A stretch of DNA of 64,000 nucleotides from Coenobita brevimanus (GCA_032717465.1 CM064671.1:53226998-53290997), one strand, 5' to 3'. Counted from the stretch's first letter, positions 23,827-35,244 are shown. Notes: generated by a model not told the origin, from the sequence alone. A program made the numbers and translations.

Positions 23827-26800
23827 ATGACGACCCAGGACCGGACAAAGGACTTGGTAATGAGAACATGGAATGTAAGAGGAGCGAATGATGAGGTGAA
23901 AGAGAGAGAGATTGTCCAGGTGCTTGAGGGTGCGAAAGTGGATGTATGTGGAATAACTGAAACAAAATGGAGAGGAGAAAGTGTGAGAGAATGGGAGTAT
24001 GGATGGGGTATATGTGCAGGAGTAGGTGAGAATGAGAATGCAAAGGAAGGAGTATGTATAGTTGTGAGTAAAAGATGGAAGAGGAGCATAAGACAGGATG
24101 GATCAGTTGGGTCAAGGACTGTGTGGGTAAAGTTGAAAGTTGGAATTCAAATGTGGGCGATTGTGTGTGTGTATGCACCAACGCAAGATCGTGCTAGAAG
24201 AGTGAGAGAAGAGTTCTGGACAAATGTGGAAGTGTGCATGGATAAGTTTGGAAGGTATGAGAGAGTGTTTTTGATCGGTGATATGAATCGTAAAGTAGGG
24301 AATGTGAAGGTGGATGCAATAGTTGGTGAGTGGGGTGTGCCTGCTGAGATAGATGAGAATGGGAGTGCGTTAGTGGACATTTGTGCTGGGAGGGGGTTGG
24401 TGATAGCCAATACCCTCTTCAGGCATAAAATGATCCACAGGTATACATGGCGAGTGATGAGAAGGGTGGGTGGTGAACTGAATGAAAGGAAGGCAATGAT
24501 TGATTATGTGTGTGTGGATGAAAGGATGCGAAGATGTGTAAAGGATGCAAGAGTGTATAGAGGTTGGGGGAGTGGACTTTCTGACCACTACTTGGTGGTG
24601 GCCAGAATTAGAATTCAAGTAAGATGGAGGAATAGAAGAAGGGAAAGACGAGAGGAAGGAGTAGTTACAAGGAGAGTGGAAAGGTTACAAGAGGATGAGA
24701 AAAAGGAAGAGTATAAGAGAGAAGTGGAGGAACGATTGGGCAAATATGAATTGGAGCAGATGGGAGACGTGGAAGGTGTGTGTAAGATATTTACAGAAGA
24801 AATATGTGCAGCATGTGATGCGGTGTGTGGAAGGAAGAGAAGACGGAGGGGGGTGCAAGGAACAGCGTGGTGGACTGAAGAGGTGAGACAGGCTGTGGCA
24901 CAAAAGAAGAAAGCATACAATGAATGGATGAGAAATAGGGGCGTGGAAGAAGTTGAGAGGCGGAAGAGAGAGTTATATGTGGAAAGAAAGAGAGAGGTGA
25001 AAAGATTAGTAAGAGAGAGTAAGAAGAGAGTGGATGAGGAATTTGGAAGGAATTTGAGTGTAAAGTGGAAGGACTGTAAGAAAATGTTCTGGAGAGAAGT
25101 GAAAAGAGTAAGACAGGGTGGAAATGAAGTTAGCAGGGGAGTGAAAGATAAAAATGGTAGATTACTAGTGAAGGGAGAAAAAGTGAACAGATGGAGAGAA
25201 CACTTTAAGGAATTGTTGAATGTAGAGGATGGAAGTAATGCGAGTATAAGTGGCTGGGGAATGGCTGGGAGAAGGAGGGAGGTGAGAAGACAGGAAGAAA
25301 TCAGTAGGATAGAAGTTGTGGGAGCAATGAAGAAAGTTAAATCGGGGAAAGCCCCAGGAATTGATGGAGTGTGTGGTGAAATGCTGAAGCATGGGGGAGA
25401 GGTAGTAGTAGAATGGATGTGGAAGATGTGCAGATTGGCCTGGGAGGAAGGTAGAGTCCCGGAGGATTGGAAGTCAGGTATAATTATTCCCTTGTACAAA
25501 GGAAAAGTGGAAAGAGAAGTGTGTGGTAATCATAGGGGCATTTGTCTTCTTAGTATAATAGGAAAAGTGTATGGTAGGATACTTATAGACAGAGTTAGAG
25601 AAAGAACAGAGAAATTAGTTGGAGAAGAATAGGGAGGCTTTAGGAAGGGAAGAGGTTGTGGAGATGAAATATTCATTCTTAGATCTTTAGTGGAAAAGTT
25701 TCTAGAGAAGGGAAAGAAGTTGTTTGCGGCTTTCATGGATTTGGAGAAAGCATATGACAGGGTGGATAGACAAGGATTGTGGAAAGTGTTAAGAATATAT
25801 GGAGTAGATGGGAAGTTGTTGAATGCTGTGAAGAGTATGTACGATGGTGCGAAGGCTGCAGTGCGTGTGGATGGTGAACTAGGTGATTTTTTCTCTTTGA
25901 AAGTTGGTTTGAAACAGGGATGTGTCATGTCTCCATGGTTGTTCAACCTGTACATGGATGGGGTAATAAAAGAGGTACAAGGTAGGGTAGTGGATGTTGG
26001 AGTGGCCCTGGTGAGAGAGGACAATGTTTGGAAACTCCCAGTACTGTTGTTTGCAGATGATACTATGTTGTTGAGTGAAGACGAAGGGGAGCTGCAAGGC
26101 TTGGTGGAGGAGTTTGAGAGAGTGTGTAAGAAACGGAATCTAAAGGTGAATGTAGGGAAGAGTAAAGTGATGGTCTTTGAGAGAGGTGAAGTTAGTGAAT
26201 GTACAACGAGGTTGGATGGTGAGGAATTAGAAAATGTGAGTACGTTTAAGTACTTGGGTAGTGTGATGAGTAAGGATGGAGGTTTGGAGGGTGAAGTGCT
26301 TGAAAGGGTACAGCAGGGAAGAAAGGTTGCTGGTTTTTTGAAAGCAGTGATAAGAAACAGGGAAGTGAGCATGGAAGTGAAAAAGTTACTACATGACAGT
26401 ATTGTGATACCAACTCTAACGTACGGAAGTGAAGCTTGGACATTGTTGGAAGGACACAAGTCAAGAGTGAGAGCAGTGGAAATGAGTTATTTAAGAGGAG
26501 CCTGTGGAGTCACGTGGAGAGACAGGCTGACGAATGAGGATATAAAGGAACGTTGTGGTGTGGATGTGGATGTGATAGGAAGCGTTATGAGGAACAAACT
26601 GAGGTGGTTTGGCCATGTGGAGAGGATGGAGGGTGAAAGACTGACGAAGAGAATGTATATGAGTGAGGTGGAGGGGGGAAGAGGGAGGGGGAGGCCGAGG
26701 ATGAGATGGAGGGATGGGGTGGAGAGGTATATGAGAGAGGGGGGTGTGAGTTGGGAGCAGGGCAGTGAAATGGCGGGGGACAGGGCGACTTGGAGGCGAT

Positions 26801-26829
26801 CTGTTTGTGGCCACCCCAAACGGGATTGA
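23827..26829 (+). pseudogene. RTE endonuclease-reverse transcriptase, one nonsense codon
   Basis: About 1000 codons in one frame, disrupted only by TAG at 25630-25632, where the other copies have CAG (Gln). Start chosen at ATG 23827, which lies inside the element; upstream in-frame codons belong to the flank. Residues 1-230: APE endonuclease with TWNVRG, ITETKW (catalytic Glu), VCVYAPT, IGDMN, and SDHYLV (SDH). About 230-500: Lys/Arg/Glu-rich linker. About 500-820: RT with KSGKAPGIDGVCGEM, IIIPLYKGK, GFRKGRGCG, AFMDLEKAYDR, LKQGCVMSPWLFNL and LLFADDTMLL (FADD, 26050-26061). The C-terminal domain has YGSEAWTLLEGHKSRVRAVE, LRWFGHVERM and RGRPRMRWRDGV. All catalytic motifs seen are intact, so inactivity rests on one transition. 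Confidence 0.9.
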
Positions 26830-26841
26830 GGCGTCTGGCAA

Positions 26842-26861
26842 TAGATAGATAGATAGATAGC
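26842..26861. repeat. (GATA)n tail of RTE copy 3
   Basis: TAGATAGATAGATAGATAG directly after the element 3' end. Absent from the empty-site paralogue. Confidence 0.92.
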
Positions 26862-27420
26862 TCCATTTAGGCAGCCATTTTTTTATGATTACATAACAGT
26901 TACAGTCATAAAATATACATAATTATTCATGCAGTCAGTTATCATGTACAATTTCTCTCTCCTAGGTGTAACAGTTGCAACGTTTTAACAGAAAAATGCA
27001 TTTAAATAATCAGTTTGATGTATTTCTGCAATTTCATAATATTATGTAACCTCATGGCATTTTAATTACCAAAAGGCAAAAGGAGGCATATTAACACATT
27101 TCTTGGAGAGTGTGAAGCTTGTTACTGTATTAGTTTCTGAGTCCTAGACCGGAAACGAAAAATTATATGTTTTATATTTCCATTTTCAAAAGAAATACTT
27201 AAGACACAGCATCCTATCGGTCTAAAGACACCAGTTTACTATAAGACACATAAATATGTGAAATTTCATGACTCTATAGTGAATACTTTGATTTCTGGCC
27301 CAGAAACGAAATCTTTATGCCCAGCCGGCCATACTGCTGCCCAGCTCTGCTGATGGACACCTATTGATTGCAGTGATAACAACGCCCCTCTCTGACTTTG
27401 GCAGGTGGAGGGTAAAATCG
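26862..27420 (+). repeat. Dispersed repeat family F, copy F1, right part
   Basis: Matches 42628-43155 over its length: GGCAGCCATTTTTTTATGAT, GTGTAACAG-TGCAA, TATGTAACCTCAT, GAGTTTCTGAGTCCTAG and ACATAAATATGTGAAATTTC. No protein is encoded. Element type unknown. Confidence 0.75.
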
Positions 27421-27670
27421 GTAAATATTCTAGTAATCAGATGACAGATGACCCCACAAAACCACCAGACACCACTGCATCATTCCAGTATAGGCATTTT
27501 TATCCTCCACCTGACAGAGAGGAGGGTGTTCTTATTACTGAGATCAATAGGTGTCCATCCCTAGAGTTGGGCAGCACCGGTGCAAGGCAACAGGGTGGCT
27601 AGCCAGGGGTAGAGATTTTGTTTCCGGGCTAGAACTCAGAAAGTATTCGGTAAAGAGTAATGAAAATTAA
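27260..27670. repeat. Large inverted repeat formed by family F ends
   Basis: Left arm 27260-27420 (AATACTTTGATTTCTGGCCC, GATGGACACCTATTGAT, CAGGTGGAGGGTAAAA). The right arm, reverse-complemented from 27510-27670, reads GAATACTTTCTGAGTTCTAG, GATGGACACCTATTGAT and CAGGTGGAGGATAAAA. The spacer is under 100 bp, so the region could fold into a long imperfect hairpin. Confidence 0.75.
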
Positions 27671-28375
27671 CCCTCTCTGGCACAGTCACGCGAATCGCAT
27701 TCCATGTGGTTTTGTAGGAAGAAGCACAGTCACGTGAATCGCATTCCTAAGCACAAGAAAAATTGCCAAAACTTAAGTTTTAGGCCGATTTGCATCAAAT
27801 TTTGGTGCGTTCTAGCGGGCGCATGTTTGTCCTGAGGTAAGGCATTGGCAACACTGTGACTGCTCTGTTGAGACAATGCGTAGCAGAAAAATCTCAGTGT
27901 CTCACGACTAGCCGAGCTGGAGGGATACACGCTGTCAGTCATCCATTTAAACCCACCATTTTCCCCCCTCCCACCTGAAGCAGAGGCCATTATTGAAATA
28001 TTGTGACTGTACTGTGTTTTTTAAAAATAATTTGAAGTAATTGTGTCTATGGAACAAAGATATATTGTTTGTAAAGCATTGGGGCCCGTTTTCAGTAGTT
28101 AGGCCTAGAGGCAGGAGTGTGGTTTGTTGTAACGGGGTTTCCACTCCTTCACCCAGCCCATAAATGATGTGAGTATTTTACCTTATTAGTGAAGCCAACA
28201 CTTATATTTTGTGAAACATATAGTGCCTGGATTAGTGAAATAATTGACCTACCATAGCAGGCGTTATGAATGCCATAAAGATATTATGCGACAGATCCTA
28301 AGGAAACAAGTGGTTACGTATGCTAGAGAGTCAGGAAGGGAGTAATAGAGGAGGTTGGGATGGAATCATGTGATA

Positions 28376-28810
28376 GTGTTTTATATTGCATATGGTTTAG
28401 TGTGAAACATACGCATAAAGTAGTGCAGCAAGTGTTCACCGAGAAATATTGCATGAACTGACTGACTTAGCTCAAACCTAGTGCAAGTATCAGAGACAAC
28501 AAATACGCCACAAAGTCACAGACTTCAGTGAAAAGGTATTGTACCAATCTCAGGCAGTGCTATATTGCATATGGTTTAGTGTGAAACATACATATAAAAT
28601 AGTGCAGCGAGTGTTCACCGAGAAATGTTGCATGCATTGACTGACTTAGTGAAAACATAGCGCAAGTATCAGAGAAATGAAATATGCCACAACCACATAT
28701 ATATACGTATGTCATGCAGTGAATGTTCGTGGAGAAATCTATTGTGTGTATCGCATATGTTTTGGGCAAACGTATCGCAAGGAGAGAAGAAAATACGCCA
28801 CAGCCACAGC
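28376..28810. repeat. Degenerate tandem repeat, unit about 180 bp
   Basis: TATTGCATATGGTTTAGTGT, AGTGCAGC, GTTCACCGAGAAAT, TTGCATG-ACTGACTTAG and AGTATCAGAGA occur at 28381-28500 and again at 28560-28690. A third partial copy runs to 28810 (GCAGTGAATGTTCG, ATACGCCACAG). Confidence 0.7.
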
Positions 28811-28811
28811 C

Positions 28812-28844
28812 ACACACACATGCACACACACTCACCCACCCACC

Positions 28845-28885
<41 letters not shown>
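28812..28885. repeat. (CA)n/(CACC)n microsatellite
   Basis: CA tract with embedded CACCCACC units. Confidence 0.92.
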
Positions 28886-28886
<1 letters not shown>

Positions 28887-29814
28887 CTCACACACTACAT
28901 AACTCCTCATCTTCCAGCAATCCTTCAAGCTCCTGCCAGCATCTCAACACCTCTGGAGGAAGTGAGTTATCCGTATTTTGTTGATTTGAATATTGACCTA
29001 TTTCTATAGTTCTATATTTTTTACACAAATAAGTATTGATTTTTATCGACAAACATATGAGATGGAAGAAAGTTCAGCTTCAGTATCAGTACCTAGCAAA
29101 AAGACTAGTGGTCTTGTCAAGATTCTGAGAGCACTATCAAAAACCTTATGATATTTTATGTGTATATGTTGAGTAAAAAAAGAAAACAATAAAACTTAAC
29201 GAGCGAAAATATGTAGGTGTGGGTGAGGCAGGGAAAGAATGTTTTTATCTCACCTGTGGGCGAGGAGGAGTACTATACGTTTGTCGTCCAATTGCTCCAA
29301 AACTATCGATTTCCTGTAAGAACCATGATGAAGATCAGTGAATTCAGCGTATGTTCACGACATAACAATATAATATCTCTGTCGAAAAGACGGAAATATA
29401 AGGTTTATTGTGCACGCATCATAAAAGTGACGCACGGCCGTGAGTTCCCAGTCGTTTTTGGCAATTTACTTGAAAACTATAAGGCGTATCGAAACCATGG
29501 GGTGCTCATGAGAAAGCTTGTGAAATTCTGCATAATAATATGCAATAAAAACAAGTTCATCTTAAAAGCTCCCTGAATTTTTTTTTTAATGGCTTTCAGT
29601 TTTTGGCTAGGTTGGGACCGGGCATGTTAAAACAGCTTAAAATTAGCAAATTCTCTGTGATCGTATTTTTCACGATTCGCCGGTAATAATTGGCAGGCAT
29701 GTATGGTAACTCTTCCTCTACCATGCTCAATGCGGTCAAGGCCATACACCCACTCACTACCCCCCTCACACTCGTTCTGTCTCACTCTGCCTGTGTGCCT
29801 CACCCAGTGTTGTA

Positions 29815-29995
29815 CGTAGTGAAAGCATGTTGTAAATACTTTCACATAAAAGTAAGGACTATACGTAGTTAAATAAAACTGTAAATATTTTCTTGTAAGT
29901 GTAAAGATTGTACATAGTGAAGTCAAGTTGTAAATACCTTCTTGTAAGTGCCAAGACTGTACATAGTGAAGTTAGGTTGTACCTGTCTTGAAGTG
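29815..29995. repeat. Minisatellite, about 50-bp unit, 3.5 copies
   Basis: Units of the form GTGAAGT-A-GTTGTAAATACC, TTCTTGTAAGTG, and AGACTGTACATA. TGTAAATA recurs at 29830, 29880 and 29929, and a degenerate TGTACCTG at about 29976. Confidence 0.75.
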
Positions 29996-30354
29996 TAAGA
30001 CACTGCATTCACAGTTGGAAAGACACGCTAATTGTGACAGATGTTGAATTTATAAGTAATCAGAAAAGTGTACTGAACATTGCTATACCTTCCCAGCATA
30101 AATACCTGAGTCTACCTTACATAGAAAACGGCTTTCTCTCACCAACGTGGTGAGCGTGAGAAAGTGGGAATACCTATATACGTGTATGTAGGACTCAATA
30201 TAACCCATTTCCTAGCTTTGGTGAGTATTTTAATGGTGAAATTCGTTGTTTTCACATCAAAATATATCATTTTAGCCAAAAAAAAGGTCAAAAAATGCCT
30301 GGCACGGAGGCGACCCATAGGGCTAAAAGAAAAAGCTGGCATGTGGTGGGTTAA

Positions 30355-30710
30355 GTTGTTTTCCTGAAAGTAGTGAAAAGTAGCAAAAAGAAAAAGTAGA
30401 ATACTTTTTCTCTGAGATTTCAGTGCACCCATTGGTTTAATTGGCCCAGGCATTGGAGGCGATAGCCCCAAATGTTTTATGAATAGCCTTGGATATTAAA
30501 TAGCTTTTTTTTTTTTTTTTTAACAAAAATAATAACACAGGCCGGGGCTAAAACAAGATTTTAATTCTTGTTGCTAGTACTAGAACTGATAGATTTCATG
30601 TGAAAAACATTTGGTTTGATCCCATCCAGTTCACGTTTGTTCCCATCATGTTTTCATGGCCACTCACCAGTCGGCCATCAGTCACACAGTGGAGCTAGCC
30701 CAGGCATGCA

Positions 30711-30754
<44 letters not shown>

Positions 30755-31158
30755 CAAAGTGCACAGGTTTCAGGGCTTGTTGACATCTGGGGATGGCTAG
30801 CAAGACCTGAGGCTATGGATATATGATGCTTTTTCAAAAAGAAAGGGTACCAAGGCAATGAGGTGCAGCCTGCAAGGCTAGAGGAGGCGAAGGAAGAGAT
30901 ACTTCTTGCTGTTGCTATAGCAGCAGATGAGCCAGGACGGGAGATTGCCACTGCCTTTACATTGTTGACAAGCTCAGGTTTGTAAAACAGAGGGCTCTTT
31001 AGCTAGCTAGCCAGTAGCCAGTCTAGCTCAGTGGTTCCAAACGTTTTTGTCACATAAGGCACACCAAGTATTTATGGCAAATTTTTTTTATTATAGCTAT
31101 GTAAATCACTCATCAAATAAGACTAATTTCAAGGCAAACCTGTTTCAGAACCACTTGT
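30355..31158. other. Spacer with (TG)n(AG)n tract
   Basis: Compound microsatellite at 30709-30753. A frame in the 30840-30985 stretch (EVQPARLEEAKEEILLAVAI) has no recognised relative. A T-run occurs at 30507-30523. Confidence 0.45.
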
Positions 31159-31376
31159 CTGGCTAGCCTGTACTCATTGTGATATTATAATATTAATATT
31201 ATTTACGAAGTAAATTGCTCCATCTTCCTATTGGAAAAAAAAAAAGTCTACAAAGTCAGAGCCACTTTAATTATATAGAAGAAAAATAATCGACCCATTA
31301 TTTGAGTGTATTTTGTATTATTTCTGCATGTACATTATTGTGCCAACAGTGGCATTAAAAAATGACTACTGTAGTT
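31159..31376 (+). repeat. Dispersed repeat family H, copy 1
   Basis: CTAGCCTGTACTCA-TGTGAT, AAATTGCTCCAT, AAAAAAGTCTAC and TCGACCCATTATTTGAGTGT are shared with 38163-38366. No coding capacity. Confidence 0.8.
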
Positions 31377-31377
31377 A

Positions 31378-31460
31378 GTTAACCCATCTCGCCAGGTGAC
31401 ATGTTTACACGTCCTCCCAGAGCTGTCTGGGGTGCAAGTATACATGATCTAGTGTTTCGC
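31378..31460. other. Possible left end of a TTAA element
   Basis: TTAACCCATCTCGCCAGGTG is followed by GACATGTTTACACGTCCTC, similar to GACGTACTTCCACGTCCTC at 35842. A second CATG-centred motif lies 43 nt downstream. No matching right end was found nearby. Confidence 0.3.
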
Positions 31461-32022
31461 GGAATTGTTTAAATATTCTGCAGGTTATCTCCACCACACG
31501 CAGCCACTGGCAACCCTCCTGCATGCATCTGAGTCAAGCTCCAGTCACCTCTGAATCTCTGTAAAGGATAGACCTATGCAAAAAGTTTTCCCTGTGTCTG
31601 GATCGTTGGTTGAGCACCTGCAGCCACCAACTTCAACACCAATGAAGTCCAAAGGCCAGAAAAGAAAAGGCCTTAGTGATTGTGCAATAAGGAGAGAACA
31701 TAAGTTGACAGTATCACCAACTGTGAGTGGAGAAAGTGACTTCCTCTCAGGAAAGAGACAACCATAATGAGTGTTGATATTTATGCGTCATGTGAGGAGG
31801 GTGGAGGCCGTGACTTCACTGTGCTCCCATATTTTCCCACTGTATGTTCATCTGCTATTTCCAATGATGGGAATGATTCAGAGGGTATTGACGATCCTGG
31901 AGAGTGGGATATTGGCACGGATGGGATGGAAGAGGACGTAGGGAATGGAGAAAAGAAGGTGGAGGAGGGAGGGAGAAGGGAGTAGGAAACTAGTTGCATC
32001 AATCCTCGCACCACCCCCCTCT
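31461..32022. other. Unassigned region with short open frames
   Basis: Two adjacent ATG frames, 31576-31767 (MQKVFPVSGSLVEHLQPPTS, KSKGQKRKGLS) and 31767-31985 (MSVDIYASCEEGGGRDFTVL and an acidic Gly/Glu-rich tail), overlap by one base. I do not recognise them. They could be decayed transposase N-terminal sequence or chance. Confidence 0.3.
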
Positions 32023-32210
32023 ATGTACGTGAATAATGGAAGCAGAAAGTTTGTTTCATGGTGAAATCAGTGTCTTATTTTTTTACTGAAAGTTTCCACG
32101 TGTGTATGTTATGATGAAAAGTACAAATCACGGGAAAAAAAATTTATAGTGGAAAATATAGTGGAGAAAGGTAGGAGGGAGGAGGAAGTTTGGTGCTTCG
32201 CGCGCCACCG
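32023..32210 (+). repeat. Dispersed repeat, about 190-bp unit
   Basis: GTGAATAATGGAAGCAGAAA, TTCATG-TGA and TATGATGAAAA recur at 32219 and 32898, so three related units lie within 1 kb. Confidence 0.7.
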
Positions 32211-32218
32211 TTCTGTCT

Positions 32219-32692
32219 ACTTACGTGAATAATGAAAGCAGAATGTTTTTCATGATGAAAATATTCATGTGTATATATTTATAATAATGAAAAAGTCTAA
32301 ATTACAGAGGAATAAAATTGGGGGGAAATACAGTATTTCCGATTATGGATTATGTGAATAACTATTTTCTCAGGATTTTTTTTTTAGGTTTTATGTAGTA
32401 GTAGTTGCAGTAGTAGTGGTATTATTTGTAGTACAGTAGTAGTAGTAGTGGTATTATTTGTGATACAGTAGTAGTGGTAGTTGTAGTAGTAGTTGTTGTT
32501 GTAATAGTGGTAATTGCAGTAGTAGTAGTAGAAGTTGTAGTAGCAGTAGTTTTAGTATTAGTAGTAGTTGCAGTACTGGTAGATGTAGTAGTGGTAGTAG
32601 CAGTAGTGATAGTATTTGTAGTGGTTGTAATACCCAGACTTCTAGTCGCACAGCGGTGCCAGAATCGTGTGACAGTGCAAGCCAAACATACA

Positions 32693-32780
<88 letters not shown>
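32219..32780 (+). repeat. Duplicated composite unit 1: repeat + (GTA)n + (TG)n(AG)n
   Basis: Order: 190-bp repeat, (TAG/GTA)n at 32396-32640, CAGACTTCTAGTCGCACAGC, CAAGCCAAACATACATCTG, (TG)n 32697-32726, (AG)n 32727-32778, TCTGTTTGTCTGTCTG, CAGTAAGGCA. It matches unit 2 piece by piece. Unlike unit 2 it has no retrotransposon between its TG and AG tracts. Confidence 0.85.
32396..32640. repeat. (GTA)n trinucleotide microsatellite
   Basis: Long imperfect GTA/TAG tract. The poly-valine frame through it is an artefact of the repeat. Confidence 0.9.
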
Positions 32781-32884
32781 TGTTTGTCTGTCTGTCAGTA
32801 AGGCATCTGGGTATTGTGCATAAGTTTGCGTTAGTTTTGTACATATGGTATGTTGTTTTTTAGTGTAATCAGAACAAATGATTT

Positions 32885-33335
32885 TACAGCCCTGTGAATA
32901 ATTCTGTGAATAATGGAAGCAGAAAATTTGTTTCATGATAATGTCGTTGCCTTATTTATATTGAAAATATTTGTTTTTACATATTTCTTATGATGAAAAA
33001 CTACAAATGACAGGAAAGCTTAAGTCATAGGGGTAAGTATTTCTGCTTATGGCCAATACGTAAATAACTTACGGTACTTTGTTCACAATATTTTTTTAAA
33101 GTCTTTTTATGTAGTAGTACTTGTAGTGGTAGTATTCATAGTAGGTGTGGTAGTAATAGTAGTAGTTGTAGTTGTTGTATTAATAGTAGTTGTAGTTGCC
33201 ATAGTTGTAGTAGTAGTAATAATAGTATTATTTCTAGCAGTTGTAATACACAGGTTTCTACTTGCTCAGCCGTGCCAGCATCAAGCGATAATGCAAGCCA
33301 AACATACCTCTCTGTCTGCGTGTATGTGTGTGTGT
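32885..33335 (+). repeat. Duplicated composite unit 2, interrupted by CR1-like copy 2
   Basis: 190-bp repeat, (GTA)n at 33110-33240, CAGGTTTCTACTTGCTCAGC, CAAGCCAAACATACCTCTC and GTGTATGTGTGTGTG, then the CR1-like 3' end. The unit resumes after the element at 37591 with (GA)n, TCTGTATGTCTGTAAGGCAG. Confidence 0.85.
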
Positions 33336-34003
33336 TCTTACCTAATTGTTCTTACCTAATTGTATCTTTACAGGAATGAGTCAAGCTCGTACTGTCCCGT
33401 GTCTTAAATCATATTTATCGTACATATCCTTAAATTTTTGAATTGTTTTGGCACACACTATTTCATTCGGTAATGCATTCCACTGATCAATTGCTCTGTT
33501 TAGGAAACTGAATTTCCTTACGTCTTTATCACCTCTCTTCTTATGCAGTTTTTTTGCAGTGTTCTCTTGCTGATGCTTCCCTATAGGTTAAGTAATCATT
33601 TACGTCTATTTTCTCCTTCCCTGATATGCATTTATATAGCATTATCATGTCACCTCTTTTCCTTCTCTCCTGTAGTGTTGGTAGATTCAGTCTATTTACT
33701 CTTTCTTCGTAGCTTAGATCCCTTAAGCTTGGTACCCATCTTGTAATGGCCCTTTGAACTTTTTCAATCTTGTCTATGTGTTTTTTGAGTATACTGATGC
33801 ATACTTCAGGGTTGGTCTGATGAATGATGTTATTACCTTCTTAGCATGTCTTCATTTAGGTATGTGAATGCTATTCTCATATTTGCAAGCAGTGTATACA
33901 TGTTCCATATCTTCTCACTGATGTGGTCAGCCGGAGATATTCTGTTATTGATAATCACACCTAGGTCCTTCTCTCTTTCTGATGTGTGTAGGGTTTTATT
34001 TCC

Positions 34004-35244
34004 TCACGTATAATCCCAATCAGGTCTTTTTCCACTTTTACCAAACTTGATTACATGACACTTGTCCACATTGAATTCCATTTGCCATGTATTACTCCAT
34101 TCATGAAGTTTATTTAATTCTTCTTGTAGCTCTTTACAAGAGTCTGTGTTAGTAATTCTCCTTTGTATTTTTGCATCATCTGCAAACATATTTAGATAGC
34201 TTTCATTTCCAGTGTTACTGTCTATATCATTTATGTACACTAAAAACATGATTGGTGCCGGCACTGAGCCCTGTGGTACTCCACTAGTCACTTCTTTCCA
34301 TGATGAGTAATTTCCCCTTAGTACTGTTCTTATTTCTCTTTTTATGAGAAAATCTTGCATCCAACAATACAGTTTGCCTCGAATTCCTCCTTGATGGTAC
34401 AGTTTCCATAAAGTCTTTGGTGTAGTACTGTGTCAAATGCTTTCTTGAAATCTAAATAGATACTGTCCACCCATCCTTCTCTTTCCTGTATTGTGTCTGT
34501 TACTCTGCCATAGTAGCTCAACAGATTAGTAACACATGATTTTCCTTTTCTGAAACCAAACTGTCTTTCTGTTATCATATTGTGTTCTTCTAGATGATTT
34601 ACCCAAGCTTTTCTTATAAGCTTTTCTAATACTTTGCTTATAACACTGGTCAGTGATACTGGTCGGTAGTTGAGTGGATTTTGTCTATTCCCTTTCTTGA
34701 ATAAGGGGACAATGTTTGCATTCTTCCAAATATCAGGTAGTTTACCTTGACTCAAAGATTTCTTGAAAATTAAAAATAATGGTTTACTTAACTCCTTTGC
34801 ACATTCTCGTAGCACCCAACATGAAATTTCATCAGGACCATTTGCTTTTCCTCTGTCTAATTTACTTAACTCCTCCTGTATTACTTTTTCTGATATTTGT
34901 ATATCTGGTAGTATGTGTGGGCATGCAAGCTTCACACAGTCCCACTCAAAACTTTTTTCTTCTGTAAAAACTGATCGGAAATTCTTATTTAGTGCTTCAC
35001 AAATATCCTTTTCTTGTGTATAGGTAATTCCATCGTCCGTAATGAATTGTATTTTATCTTTTACTTTGGTTTTGCTTCTGATGTAGCTGTACAATAGCTT
35101 CGGTTGATCACTACTTTTATTTATGATATCCTCCTCAAACTGTTTTTGGGCTTCCCTCCTTATTCTTGTATAATCGTTTCTTGCCTGTTTGTAATTATTA
35201 TACTCCCTTTCACTATTGTGTCTTCTGTATCTATTCCACAACAA
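34004..35244 (-). pseudogene. CR1-like reverse transcriptase, copy 2
   Basis: 35244-34342 carries the linker, QEELSKLDRGKANGPDEISC, NIVPLFKKGNRQNPLNYRPV, QFGFRKGKSC and YLDFKKAFDTV. A 1-nt loss near 34410 (TTTCCATAAAGTC for ATAAAAGTC) shifts the frame. The palm continues in 34360-34004 with TSGVPQGSVPAPIMF and MFADDAKI, catalytic residues intact. Compared with copy 1 the Trp before KEVTSGVPQG is preserved, which places the copy 1 stop as a private mutation. Confidence 0.85.

Larger units (their letters stand above)
23762..26861 (+). mobile_element. RTE-like non-LTR retrotransposon, copy 3 (full length)
   Basis: Edges come from comparison with the unoccupied paralogue at 42408-43155. Family F homology stops near 23760 and resumes at 26862. 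The element is about 3.1 kb with a 65-bp 5' leader, one long ORF, about 13 bp of 3' sequence (GGCGTCTGGCAATAG region) and (GATA)n. CTCC occurs at both edges and may be a 4-bp target duplication. Size, single ORF and short tandem-repeat tail fit the RTE clade. It is the least damaged copy in the window. Confidence 0.88.
27671..30350. mobile_element. piggyBac-like TTAA element, non-autonomous (about 2.7 kb)
   Basis: TTAA at 27667-27670 is followed by CCCTCTCTGGCACAG, and GGTGGG at 30345-30350 is followed by TTAA at 30351-30354. Near the left end a 23-nt motif, CACAGTCACGCGAATCGCAT and variant, occurs twice exactly 44 nt apart (27681 and 27725), as in the element at 35825. The right 170 bp (GAGTATTTTAA, ATTTTAGCCAAAAAAAAGGT) resembles the right end of that element. 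No transposase is encoded. Inside are degenerate tandem repeats, (CA)n and a minisatellite. Confidence 0.5.

Noticed and set aside
28897..28965. Short exon between CATCTTCCAG and GTGAGT
   Set aside because: Acceptor and donor look plausible, but the 40-odd base interior has no supporting homology and sits inside a repeat-rich TTAA element.
29217..29576. 119-codon frame MWVRQGKNVF...
   Set aside because: Starts at GTG, no recognised family, lies inside the TTAA element. Left as unassigned.
32474..32863. Poly-valine 129-codon frame
   Set aside because: Product of the (GTA)n repeat followed by (TG)n(AG)n. Not protein-like.
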